In this document: positions 18,256-25,739 of the stretch, piece after piece | How positions within the stretch are numbered: position 1 is the stretch's first letter | Layout of the letters: each line of letters begins with the position of its first letter | Source: an uncultured Clostridia bacterium | GTDB lineage: Bacteria > Bacillota > Clostridia > Saccharofermentanales > Saccharofermentanaceae | NCBI GenBank assembly: GCA_946407705.1 | Contig: CAMJPC010000003.1 | Coordinates: 124,001 to 188,000 of the forward strand | DNA: 64,000 nt | Direction: 5' to 3' | Made by a program: the position numbers and the translations under genes | Notes under the pieces: generated by a model | The model's input: only the letters and a program-made list of their open reading frames with translations | The model's database searches: none | What the model was told of the DNA's origin: nothing

Positions 18256-19143
18256 ATGGAGTGGCTCACAGGCATCAGATCAGCGATAGACTTTATCGAG
18301 AAAAATCTTGAAAATGACATCAGTGTACAGGATGTCGCTGACAAGGTCTTTATCTCCCCGATCTTTCTGCAGCGCGGCTTCTCGCTCATGACAGGTTTCT
18401 CTGTCGGTGAGTACATTCGCAACAGAAGACTGTATCAGGCGGCGCTCGATCTGGTCAACACGGAAGATCTCGTGATCGTTATCGCCTACCGCTACTGCTA
18501 TGAGACACCTGAGAGTTTCACGAAAGCATTCTCGCGTTTTCACGGAGTAACGCCTTCACAGGTAAGAAACAGCACTCCGTTTAAGCCTTTCCTTCCTATA
18601 AAGATCAACTTAACTGTTCAAGGAGGAAACAACATGGATTACAAGATCATGTCCAAAGCAGGCTTCAAGGTCATCGGATTCCAGAAGGTATTTGATTCAG
18701 AGACTTCTTATGCAGAGATCCCGAAGTTTTGGGATGAGATCTGCGGCAAGTATGCCAATAACGTCTGGGCAGGAAATGCTCCCGCCAACGTTTTTGAAAA
18801 GGCCGTTAAAGATTACAACATCGGCGAATACGGCATCTGTATCGATGACATCGGCGGCAGCAAGTTCAGATATCTGATCGCAGGAAAGTACGAAGGTGGC
18901 GAGATCCCTGAGGGCTTGGAGGTTTTTGAATTCCCCGTCGGCGACTGGGCTGTCTTTGATATCTTCGGCCCCTGCCCCGGAGCTCTCCAGTCGGTAAACA
19001 CAAAGATCTTCACAGAGTGGCTTCCCGGCAATCCCGAATACGAGATCTCAGGCAATGCGAACGTCGAATGGTACGACTGCATGTCAATGCCGAACGACAA
19101 GGATTACCACAGTGCGATCTGGATACCGGTCAAGAAGAAATAA
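18256..19143 (+). CDS. AraC-type regulator with GyrI-like ligand-binding domain
   Basis: The 295-residue protein has an N-terminal AraC helix-turn-helix domain (about residues 5-105) and a C-terminal GyrI-like small-molecule-binding domain (residues 127-295), the Rob/SoxS-plus-effector layout. It probably activates genes on binding a hydrophobic or cationic ligand. AAGGAGG precedes the ATG. Inside the gene another perfect AAGGAGG (18620-18626) sits seven bases before the in-frame ATG at 18634, so a free 169-residue ligand-binding form may also be made. Confidence 0.85.
   Translation: MEWLTGIRSAIDFIEKNLENDISVQDVADKVFISPIFLQRGFSLMTGFSVGEYIRNRRLYQAALDLVNTEDLVIVIAYRYCYETPESFTKAFSRFHGVTPSQVRNSTPFKPFLPIKINLTVQGGNNMDYKIMSKAGFKVIGFQKVFDSETSYAEIPKFWDEICGKYANNVWAGNAPANVFEKAVKDYNIGEYGICIDDIGGSKFRYLIAGKYEGGEIPEGLEVFEFPVGDWAVFDIFGPCPGALQSVNTKIFTEWLPGNPEYEISGNANVEWYDCMSMPNDKDYHSAIWIPVKKK
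18620..18636 (+). promoter_or_regulatory. Internal ribosome-binding site and start codon in AraC-GyrI gene
   Basis: AAGGAGG, seven bases, then ATG at 18634, in frame with the surrounding gene at residue 127, exactly at the domain boundary. It would yield a separate GyrI-like protein of 169 residues. Confidence 0.55.
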
Positions 19144-19162
19144 GCAATAAGCTTTCAACAGC

Positions 19163-19188
19163 GAGGCCGCCTGATGGCGGCCTCTTTT
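19163..19188 (+). terminator. Rho-independent terminator
   Basis: GAGGCCGCC and GGCGGCCTC form a perfect 9-bp stem with a four-base loop, followed by TTTT. It closes transcription after the AraC-GyrI gene. Confidence 0.92.
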
Positions 19189-19225
19189 CATGTCTGTCTG
19201 ATATTAAGAACACTGATCCCGGCAG

Positions 19226-19254
19226 TTGACAATCTAACACTTGTTAGATAAAAT
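19226..19254 (+). promoter_or_regulatory. Sigma-A-type promoter with embedded TetR operator 1
   Basis: TTGACA (19226-19231), 17-base spacer, TAAAAT (19249-19254). The spacer is filled by the palindrome TCTAACACTTGTTAGA (19233-19248), so a bound repressor would block polymerase at both elements. It drives the TetR-glycosyltransferase pair. Confidence 0.85.
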
Positions 19255-19256
19255 CC

Positions 19257-19274
19257 CTCTAACAATCGTTAGAG
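19257..19274 (+). promoter_or_regulatory. TetR operator 2
   Basis: CTCTAACAATCGTTAGAG is an 18-base palindrome with one mismatched pair, sharing TCTAAC/GTTAGA arms with operator 1, centred 25 bases downstream. It covers the transcription start region just before the ribosome site of the TetR gene. Confidence 0.8.
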
Positions 19275-19284
19275 AGGTGACGGC

Positions 19285-19887
19285 ATGAACACCAAGGATA
19301 AGATAATGGACGTTGCGCTTCACATGTTCTCGGAAAGAGGCTATGAGGCTGTCTCGATAAGAGATATCTGCGGCAGCGTAGGCGTCAAGGAGAGCACTCT
19401 CTACTACCATTTCAAGAACAAGAAAGACATTCTTGATTCACTGGTCAATAAATTTAAAGATCATATAGACGGTCTTCTGAGCCATATCAGCGAGATACCG
19501 GAAAAACCTTCAAAGAAACTCAAAAAGAGTGATGTCGCGGTTTCAAAAGTAATCGACACTTACATGATGGACAGTTATCTTTTCGATCCGTTCTGCAACC
19601 TTATGATCAGGCTGATGATGATCGAGCAGTTTCACAACGATGAGATCCGTGTTCTATATGAGAAGACACTGTTCACAGATCCATACAACATCTACATGAA
19701 CGTATTCAGACGGCTTTCCTCGCAGGGAGTATTTCCTGAAGAACAGGTCGAAAGCATCGTGCGCAGGTATCATGCATACATGACCATGCTCACCTTCAAG
19801 TATCTGCTGAACGGTGACCTCACGGATAAACGTAAGAAAGCTTATGCAAAAGAAGTCCATGAGCTGATGGGCGGGGCCTTAATATGA
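19285..19887 (+). CDS. TetR-family repressor
   Basis: A 200-residue regulator with an N-terminal TetR helix-turn-helix (SIRDICGSVGVKESTLYYHF, about residues 25-44) and an all-helical ligand domain. Two copies of the palindrome TCTAAC-N4-GTTAGA in its own promoter strongly suggest autorepression. Its stop overlaps the glycosyltransferase start by four bases, so that gene is its likely main target, induced by an unknown ligand. Confidence 0.9.
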   Translation: MNTKDKIMDVALHMFSERGYEAVSIRDICGSVGVKESTLYYHFKNKKDILDSLVNKFKDHIDGLLSHISEIPEKPSKKLKKSDVAVSKVIDTYMMDSYLFDPFCNLMIRLMMIEQFHNDEIRVLYEKTLFTDPYNIYMNVFRRLSSQGVFPEEQVESIVRRYHAYMTMLTFKYLLNGDLTDKRKKAYAKEVHELMGGALI

Positions 19888-21089
19888 AAAAGATCGCAAT
19901 TTTCACTATGGGCACCAGAGGCGATGTCCAGCCGTATATTTTTCTTTGCAAAGGTCTTATGAGAGCCGGATTTGATGTTATACTCGGTTCCCACCCCTGT
20001 TGGAGATCCCTTATAGAATCATACGGCATCCATTTCGAACCCGTCGGGCCTGACATCGATATCGAGGAAGAAGCTGCAAGGATCCGCGGGAAGTCTGCTA
20101 ATGCAGTACTCAGTATGATCCGCTGCATGAATTTCATCATGAAGATAATACAGAGTTCTTCCAAAGAAGTATACGAACTGTGCAAAGGCAGGGACCTGAT
20201 CGTTGTAACACACAGTAAGATGGGTGCAGTAGAAGCCGGTGTGCTTGGTATCCCGTTTGTCGATGTATCGCTCCAGACAGAGATGATTCCCGAAAAGGGC
20301 AAGCCACTTAAGTTTTCAGACAGACTCATCGGGAATATTATCGGAAAACAAGTAGACAAACCATATAACAAGATCCGTAAGCAATATGGCCTCAAGCCCA
20401 TGAGATCAGCTGATGAGATAAGATCGGACAAGCTTAATCTCATCCCCATAAGCAGATATGTTATTGAGCGCAGCCCTTACTGGGAGGCAAAGAACATTAT
20501 TACGGGTTACTGGTACGATGAGGAAACAGATTATGTTCCGGATGAGAAACTGAAATCCTTCATCGAATCCGGCGAAAAACCTGTGATACTGGCTCTCGGA
20601 GCCATGTCTTTTGAAGACAGGGCTGATAAGGCAAAGCTTCATATGTTCGTCAGAGCATTTGAGAAGACGGGCATGAGAGCAGTTATTCAGGGTTTCCAGA
20701 AATCCCTTTCCGATTACGCACTTCCCGATTCCATGATGGCCTGCGGAAGTGTTCCGCACAGCTGGCTGTTCCGCCAAGGCAGATTCGTCATACATCACTG
20801 CGGATTCGGAACAACTGCATCTTCCATGATATACGGCATCCCGTCTATCCCCGTTCCGCACGTCCTTGACCAGCTGGGATTTGCAATGCAGCTCGAAAAG
20901 ATCGACGTCGCAACAAAGCACATTGATGCAAAGAACCTTTCAGAGGAAGCGATCGTTGCCGCGATCAACGAGATGAACAGCACTTACGCAGTAAAGAAGC
21001 GCAATGCCGAATCGATATCAGAGAAGATAAAGACTGAGAACGGCGTTGCTGAGGCTGTCAGACTTATAAGCGAAGTCATAAAGAACTGA
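19884..21089 (+). CDS. GT1 family glycosyltransferase (sterol/macrolide glucosyltransferase-like)
   Basis: The 401-residue protein starts with KIAIFTMGTRGDVQPYI, typical of GT1 glycosyltransferases of the UDP-glucose:sterol or macrolide type, and has a C-terminal nucleotide-sugar site with IHHCGFGTTASSMIYGIPSIP (shortened here to its key His, Gly and Thr residues at about 297-310). It would transfer a hexose to a lipid or a drug-like aglycone. Coupling to a TetR repressor suggests inducible detoxification or glycolipid synthesis. The acceptor is unknown. Confidence 0.85.
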   Translation: MKKIAIFTMGTRGDVQPYIFLCKGLMRAGFDVILGSHPCWRSLIESYGIHFEPVGPDIDIEEEAARIRGKSANAVLSMIRCMNFIMKIIQSSSKEVYELCKGRDLIVVTHSKMGAVEAGVLGIPFVDVSLQTEMIPEKGKPLKFSDRLIGNIIGKQVDKPYNKIRKQYGLKPMRSADEIRSDKLNLIPISRYVIERSPYWEAKNIITGYWYDEETDYVPDEKLKSFIESGEKPVILALGAMSFEDRADKAKLHMFVRAFEKTGMRAVIQGFQKSLSDYALPDSMMACGSVPHSWLFRQGRFVIHHCGFGTTASSMIYGIPSIPVPHVLDQLGFAMQLEKIDVATKHIDAKNLSEEAIVAAINEMNSTYAVKKRNAESISEKIKTENGVAEAVRLISEVIKN

Positions 21090-21152
21090 CTTGTTGCTCT
21101 TCCTTTCCAAATGTGAAACAATAACATGCGAAAAAAGTAAGGCGGTAATCAC

Positions 21153-22220
21153 GTGGCCAAAGTAATCGTAGGAATGTCCGGAGGAGTCGACAGCGCTGTT
21201 GCAGCATATCTGCTGAAACAACAGGGCTATGAAGTCCTGGGTGTCACCCTGCGCGTCTGGGGTTCTGACGAGGAAGGCGACAGCAGGTGCTGTGAGATCG
21301 ATGAAGCAAGACGGATCTGCCAGCTTCTCGACATAAAGTACCATCCGCATAACTGCACGGCCCTTTTCAAAGAGAGTGTTGTAAATCCATTTATTGACGC
21401 ATATCTTGAAGGTCTTACTCCAAATCCCTGCATCGAATGCAACCGCTTCGTCAAGTGGGCCAAGATGATCGAGCTCGCGAACATCTTCCAGGCTGATTAC
21501 GTTGCGACCGGTCACTACGCTTATATCGATAAACTCGATAACGGCAGATTCGCCGTGCGAAAGGCTTCGCAGATCAGCAAAGACCAAACTTACATGCTCT
21601 ATAAGCTCACTCAGGAACAGCTTTCGAGAACGCTAATGCCTCTCGGGCAGTACACCAAGGACGAGGTCAGAAAGATAGCGGAAGATGCAGGTCTCCCCTG
21701 CGCCCACAAGGAAGAATCACAGGAGATCTGCTTCGTAACCGAGGGCAGATATACCGACTTTATAAGCGAACATACTGATAAGGTTTTACCCGGCGAAGGC
21801 AATTTTGTTGATGAGGATGGAAACATCCTCGGAAAACACAAGGGGATTCATCGGTATACCGTAGGTCAGCGCAAAGGCTTAGGCATTGCTCTGGGCTACC
21901 CTGCTTTCGTCACGAAGATCTGCCCGGAGGATAATACGGTTGTCCTCGGAACCGAAGAATCCCTCATGTGCGACTCTTTCTTGTGCAGAGATGTTAATTT
22001 CCAGAGTATCCCGGAACCTGCAGCAGGAGATAAGATCCGCTGTCTCGCCAAGGCAAGATACCACCAGACCGAACGTCCCTCAACGATCGAGGTCATAGGT
22101 GACGGTCTTGTCAGCGTAAAGCTCGATGAAGCTGTAAAAGGCGTCTCTCCCGGACAGTCGGCCGTATTCTACGATGAGGCCGGACATCTTGTTGGCGGCG
22201 GGTTGATCGTAAGAAATTAA
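21153..22220 (+). CDS. mnmA: tRNA 2-thiouridine(34) synthase MnmA
   Basis: The 355-residue enzyme thiolates U34 of Lys, Glu and Gln tRNAs. It shows the PP-loop GMSGGVDSAVAA (residues 6-17), the catalytic cysteine in TPNPCIECN near residue 95, ATGHYA, the SKDQTYML segment and the second cysteine in EICFV near residue 192, with the C-terminal beta-barrel. Length is usual. It starts with GTG preceded by AAGGCGG. The sulfur donor gene is not adjacent. Confidence 0.97.
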   Translation: MAKVIVGMSGGVDSAVAAYLLKQQGYEVLGVTLRVWGSDEEGDSRCCEIDEARRICQLLDIKYHPHNCTALFKESVVNPFIDAYLEGLTPNPCIECNRFVKWAKMIELANIFQADYVATGHYAYIDKLDNGRFAVRKASQISKDQTYMLYKLTQEQLSRTLMPLGQYTKDEVRKIAEDAGLPCAHKEESQEICFVTEGRYTDFISEHTDKVLPGEGNFVDEDGNILGKHKGIHRYTVGQRKGLGIALGYPAFVTKICPEDNTVVLGTEESLMCDSFLCRDVNFQSIPEPAAGDKIRCLAKARYHQTERPSTIEVIGDGLVSVKLDEAVKGVSPGQSAVFYDEAGHLVGGGLIVRN

Positions 22221-22285
22221 CTTCGATCGAACTTGTAACAATGTTACTTAGAACAAATCCACTAACCACTTTTTCACAAATGAAG

Positions 22286-22291
22286 TATAAT
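22286..22291 (+). promoter_or_regulatory. Possible -10 element before small membrane protein gene
   Basis: A perfect TATAAT lies 51 bases before the ATG at 22342. No good -35 hexamer is seen at 16-18 bases, so this is a weak call. Confidence 0.35.
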
Positions 22292-22341
22292 AAAAAAATG
22301 GAATAACATTAGGACGCACGTCCGGAAAGAAGGGTTAGAAT

Positions 22342-22722
22342 ATGGAAAATAACGTTAATTCTCAGCCTCAGCCTCAGCAGTATTACTATACTCCCGGCTA
22401 TAATCAGCAGATCGATCCCAACTATGCCGCAACCGTCAAGGAATTCCTTACAAAGGCCATAGTTGCATGTGCAATCAGTTCGCTCCCAATCGGAAGCATC
22501 ATTGCTATCTTTATGGGAACCAAGAACCGTCAGGCGATCCTTGATTACCTCAGCCGTGGCGGACTCCACACCATCAGAGTCAAGGTCTGCTCATGTCTCA
22601 GCCGCGCAGGAAAATACGCCGGAATCGCTTACACGATATTCTGGGGATTCTATCTGCTGTACTTCGGTTTTATCTTCTTGCTCATGGTCTTCGGAATCAT
22701 TGGAAGCGTAATGAACAGATAA
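22342..22722 (+). CDS. Small two-helix membrane protein
   Basis: A 126-residue protein with a Gln/Tyr/Pro-rich N-terminal tail (residues 6-30), one hydrophobic helix near 38-58 and one near 92-122. The layout resembles DUF4190-type small membrane proteins of unknown function. It is the last chromosomal gene before the mobile element, whose likely left end is about 40 bases beyond its stop codon; the gene is intact. Confidence 0.65.
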   Translation: MENNVNSQPQPQQYYYTPGYNQQIDPNYAATVKEFLTKAIVACAISSLPIGSIIAIFMGTKNRQAILDYLSRGGLHTIRVKVCSCLSRAGKYAGIAYTIFWGFYLLYFGFIFLLMVFGIIGSVMNR

Positions 22723-22767
22723 TCTGTTAACAACTGTAAAGCAAGCCGTTCCAAAGGATGAGATTCG

Positions 22768-22777
22768 TAAGGCAGTA
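22768..22777 (+). repeat. Candidate terminal inverted repeat, left
   Basis: TAAGGCAGTA, reading into the element. Its exact reverse complement is at 31733-31742, also reading inward; a TC two to three bases outside is shared. It lies 17 bases beyond the recombinase stop codon. Confidence 0.45.
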
Positions 22778-22793
22778 TGGGTTTCCTTAAGAC

Positions 22794-24482
22794 TTACGCA
22801 GTCTTTCTTTCACTGTTCATGCGCCTCATGACGTCATTTATCTCTTTCTCCGACGGGATATCAAACATGCCTATAGCTGTAAAGTAGATATCCACTTTGA
22901 CAAAACCCTTGCCGTCACGGGTCTCACGATTATGAACCTCTATCCGCTTAATAAGTGTGTTCACCAATGTCGAATCGAGTTCTGTCACCTGTGACAGTTC
23001 GCGAAGTTTGTTGAAAAGTCTGCTTAACTCTCCGCTCTCTTTCTCCGTTTTCGCAAGTTTTGCCTGCAGATCTGAGATAGTCTTGTCGATTTCTTTCTGT
23101 TCAGCTTCATATGACTTGATAAGCTTTGCATATCTGTCATCTGAAAGCTTTCCGAAAGCATTGTCTTCATATACACGCTGCGAAAGGAAGTCCAGTTCGC
23201 TTTGCCGTTTTTCAGCCTGAGCCAGCTTTCGTCTCTCAGCTTTCAGCGCTTCTGCCTTAAGGAGTTCATTCCGCTCGTTGATCATGTACATGAATACATT
23301 CTCATAACAGCGCACAAAATCTGCAAGATCACTTATCGCCATAAGTACGATACGTTCAAGAACGGCATTCCTGATGAAATGTATTGAACACTCACCTCTG
23401 TTGCTCTTATATCTCGAGCATCTGTAGAAATCCTGTTCCGGGCCAAAGGTCTTACTCGTACAGAAATGGAGTTTGGAACCGCAGTCGTGGCAAAAGATAA
23501 GTCCTGAGAACATACTGGTCTTACCGCTCTTTAAGGGTCTTCTTCTGTTCTTTCGCAGTTCATAAACCCTCAGCCAGTCTTCTTCGGATATTATCGCTTC
23601 CTGACAGTTCGGAATTATCTGCCGTTCTTCTTCAGGAGTACGGATCCTCTTATGAACCTTATAGCTTACTGTAGAGTAAGCATTATTCACCATACATCCA
23701 GTATACTTCCTGTTATCGAGGATACGTGCTACCGTTGAGTCCTTCCATCTGTACGGATTATCGGGCACATATACCGAATATCCTCTTCCGATCGAGGCAA
23801 AGTAGGAGTTGGGCGTAAGCACCTTCTCTTCAGTAAGCCTTCTGGCGATCTGTTCGGTACCCATTCCTGCAAGAAACATCTCATAGATATGTCGTACGAC
23901 CTTTGCAGCCTCTTCATCTACCAGCCACTTCTCTTTGTCATCCTTATCACGGACATAGCCGAACGGAACATGATGTGAAACACGCATGTTGTGTTCCGAC
24001 TTCGTCTTCCATACCTGACGAATCTTCTTAGAGGTCTGTGCCGCATACCATTCATTGAATATTGCATGGAACGGCATTATCTCAACACCTTCACCGGTGG
24101 AAGTATTTACATGCTCCTGAATTGCTATGAACGTTATACCCAGAGAAGGATAAACGATCTGTGTAAGACGACCCACTTCGGTCTGTTCACGCCCGAATCT
24201 TGACAGATCCTTAACGATTATCGTTCCGATCTTTCCTTCTTCGGCAAGAGCTTCCATCTCCCTAAATCCGGGACGGTCGAAAGTTGTACCGGATATACCA
24301 TCATCCACGAAGAATCTCGTGTTATGGTAACCGTGATTCTTACAATAATCCTGAAGTATCTGCTTCTGGTTCTTGATGGAATTGGATTCCTCGTCCACTT
24401 GCCTATCTGCGTCATCAACTGATAACCTGCAGTAAAGCGCTGTTATTAAGTTGTCATTGCCCTTATTATCTGATGTTGTCAT
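22794..24482 (-). CDS. Large serine recombinase (TnpX/TndX type)
   Basis: The 562-residue enzyme integrates and excises the element. It has an N-terminal resolvase domain (about residues 12-165) with catalytic Ser in YCRLS (residue 21) and DLSRFGR, a recombinase DNA-binding domain (about 180-290), a zinc ribbon with CHDC and two further Cys (about 330-375), and a coiled coil (about 395-490). Start 24482 is supported by AAGGAG nine bases upstream. Its stop is near the inferred left end, as in many clostridial elements. Confidence 0.92.
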   Translation of the reverse strand: MTTSDNKGNDNLITALYCRLSVDDADRQVDEESNSIKNQKQILQDYCKNHGYHNTRFFVDDGISGTTFDRPGFREMEALAEEGKIGTIIVKDLSRFGREQTEVGRLTQIVYPSLGITFIAIQEHVNTSTGEGVEIMPFHAIFNEWYAAQTSKKIRQVWKTKSEHNMRVSHHVPFGYVRDKDDKEKWLVDEEAAKVVRHIYEMFLAGMGTEQIARRLTEEKVLTPNSYFASIGRGYSVYVPDNPYRWKDSTVARILDNRKYTGCMVNNAYSTVSYKVHKRIRTPEEERQIIPNCQEAIISEEDWLRVYELRKNRRRPLKSGKTSMFSGLIFCHDCGSKLHFCTSKTFGPEQDFYRCSRYKSNRGECSIHFIRNAVLERIVLMAISDLADFVRCYENVFMYMINERNELLKAEALKAERRKLAQAEKRQSELDFLSQRVYEDNAFGKLSDDRYAKLIKSYEAEQKEIDKTISDLQAKLAKTEKESGELSRLFNKLRELSQVTELDSTLVNTLIKRIEVHNRETRDGKGFVKVDIYFTAIGMFDIPSEKEINDVMRRMNSERKTA

Positions 24483-24483
24483 A

Positions 24484-24744
24484 TTACTTTGCTCCTTCCT
24501 GACAACCGGGCATAGCATCAGTATCATCAGAATACTCCCTCACAGAGGAAGCGTCCACATTTTTCAAAAGATAGTCCTGAAACTGCTTCATTACGGACAG
24601 TCGGCCTTTTGGATCGTAATGAGTCTCTACCTGAAAAACAGTATTACCGATCCTTACATCAAAGTACTGCTCACCGTACTTCTCGATAGGCTCGAAAAGA
24701 TCCGGATATATTAATCTCTTCCTTGCTTCACTATCTTCATTCAT
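24484..24744 (-). CDS. TnpW-like transposon-encoded small protein
   Basis: An 86-residue soluble protein ending one base before the recombinase start, so the two are coupled. The core VRIGNTVFQVETHYDP with a following helix resembles the TnpW family of Tn4451-type elements, whose role is unknown but may modulate recombination. The N-terminal 25 residues and C-terminal acidic tail look element-specific. An AGAAGGG ribosome site precedes the ATG. Confidence 0.6.
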   Translation of the reverse strand: MNEDSEARKRLIYPDLFEPIEKYGEQYFDVRIGNTVFQVETHYDPKGRLSVMKQFQDYLLKNVDASSVREYSDDTDAMPGCQEGAK

Positions 24745-24751
24745 AACAAAA

Positions 24752-24793
24752 CCCTTCTACACAAAACAAACATATGTTCTTATTGTAGAAGGG
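24752..24793. promoter_or_regulatory. Inverted repeat flanking tnpW start region
   Basis: CCCTTCTAC (24752-24760) and GTAGAAGGG (24785-24793) are perfect 9-base arms. On the bottom strand one arm overlaps the -10/spacer of the leftward promoter and the other covers the ribosome site of the tnpW-like gene, so it may be a two-site operator. Confidence 0.5.
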
Positions 24794-24810
24794 GGTAATC
24801 AGTCTGTCAA
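24782..24810 (-). promoter_or_regulatory. Leftward promoter for tnpW-recombinase operon
   Basis: Bottom strand TTGACA (24810-24805), 17-base spacer, TACAAT (24787-24782). Consensus-quality promoter about 40 bases before the tnpW-like ATG, divergent from the cargo regulator promoter. Confidence 0.8.
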
Positions 24811-24872
24811 TAGTATAACCGGGTGCGATTCAAGAATAGTACGTTTAATCTACCTGTCACGAACAATTAATT

Positions 24873-24894
24873 ACCCTTAAATGACCCTTAAATG
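24873..24894. promoter_or_regulatory. Tandem 11-mer ACCCTTAAATG, response-regulator box
   Basis: ACCCTTAAATG occurs twice head to tail without a gap (24873-24883, 24884-24894). Its core CTTAAAT is the reverse complement of ATTTAAG found at 24922, 27111 and 27122. Direct repeats one helical turn (11 bp) apart are how OmpR/PhoB-type dimers bind. Confidence 0.65.
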
Positions 24895-24921
24895 ACTGTG
24901 AGTGAAATTTATTGATCTGTT

Positions 24922-24957
24922 ATTTAAGTTGAGAGATAGATTAGTTAGTAATAAAAT
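24922..24957 (+). promoter_or_regulatory. Promoter of regulator operon with abutting ATTTAAG box
   Basis: ATTTAAG (24922-24928) directly touches TTGAGA (24929-24934), followed by a 17-base spacer and TAAAAT (24952-24957). The box position next to -35 fits activation by an OmpR-type regulator of its own operon. Confidence 0.65.
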
Positions 24958-25016
24958 ATGAAATCAATAGACGGACGAAAATATTCAAAACACGTTACTA
25001 AGAAGGCTTGATATTT

Positions 25017-25727
25017 ATGATGATTAATAACTACCATAATAAGAACATTCTATTGGTGGATGATGATGAAAGCATACTTACTCTAATAGAGACAATATTG
25101 CATAAGGATGGATATAGTAACATTTTAAAGGCATGTTCAGGACAAGATGCTGTTTTTCTTGCAAAAGAAAAACAACCCAGTCTTATTATTTTAGATATAA
25201 TGCTACCGGATTTTGACGGCTTCGAAATATGCAAAAAGATACGCGAAAAGTCAATGGCTCCGATTATTTTCCTGTCTGCCAAATCAGAAGAATCAGATAA
25301 ATTGATTTCATATGCATTAGGTGGAGATGAATATATTACAAAACCATTCAGTCCTAAGGAATTACTTGCTAGGATTTCAGCGATTCTAAAGCGTCAAAGT
25401 TATTATGAGAACAAATGTGACGCAGATTCTGTATACATTTTTGGTGACTTCACATTGGATTTTACAAAGCGAATGCTACTTAAATCGGAAGAAGAAGTAA
25501 TCTTGACAACAAAAGAATATTTGTTACTTGAGTATATGATAATAAATAGAAATATAACACTTAGTAAAGACAAGTTGTTAAGTAGCGTATGGAATATAGA
25601 TTATCAGGGATATGACAATACTGTAATGGTCCATATTCATAATCTGCGCGAGAAGATTGAGGATGATCCATCTAATCCGCAATTTATCAGGACGGTCAAG
25701 GGCAGGGGTTACATTTTTGTCGGATAA
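25017..25727 (+). CDS. OmpR-family response regulator
   Basis: A 236-residue regulator: receiver domain with DDD (15-17), phospho-acceptor Asp60 in ILDIMLPD, Lys109 in TKPFSP, then a winged-helix DNA-binding domain ending VKGRGYIFVG. ATG 25017 has AGAAGG at ten bases; an upstream TTG is less likely. It is 12 bases before its kinase. ATTTAAG boxes upstream of this gene and of the secreted-protein gene are its probable targets. Codon use is AT-rich compared with chromosomal regulators in the window. Confidence 0.92.
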   Translation: MMINNYHNKNILLVDDDESILTLIETILHKDGYSNILKACSGQDAVFLAKEKQPSLIILDIMLPDFDGFEICKKIREKSMAPIIFLSAKSEESDKLISYALGGDEYITKPFSPKELLARISAILKRQSYYENKCDADSVYIFGDFTLDFTKRMLLKSEEEVILTTKEYLLLEYMIINRNITLSKDKLLSSVWNIDYQGYDNTVMVHIHNLREKIEDDPSNPQFIRTVKGRGYIFVG

Positions 25728-25739
25728 AAGATTGCTGAT

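Noticed and set aside
24752..24793. RNA hairpin masking the ribosome site of the tnpW-like gene
   Set aside because: One arm overlaps the -10 element and would not be in the transcript, so an operator is more likely than an RNA switch.
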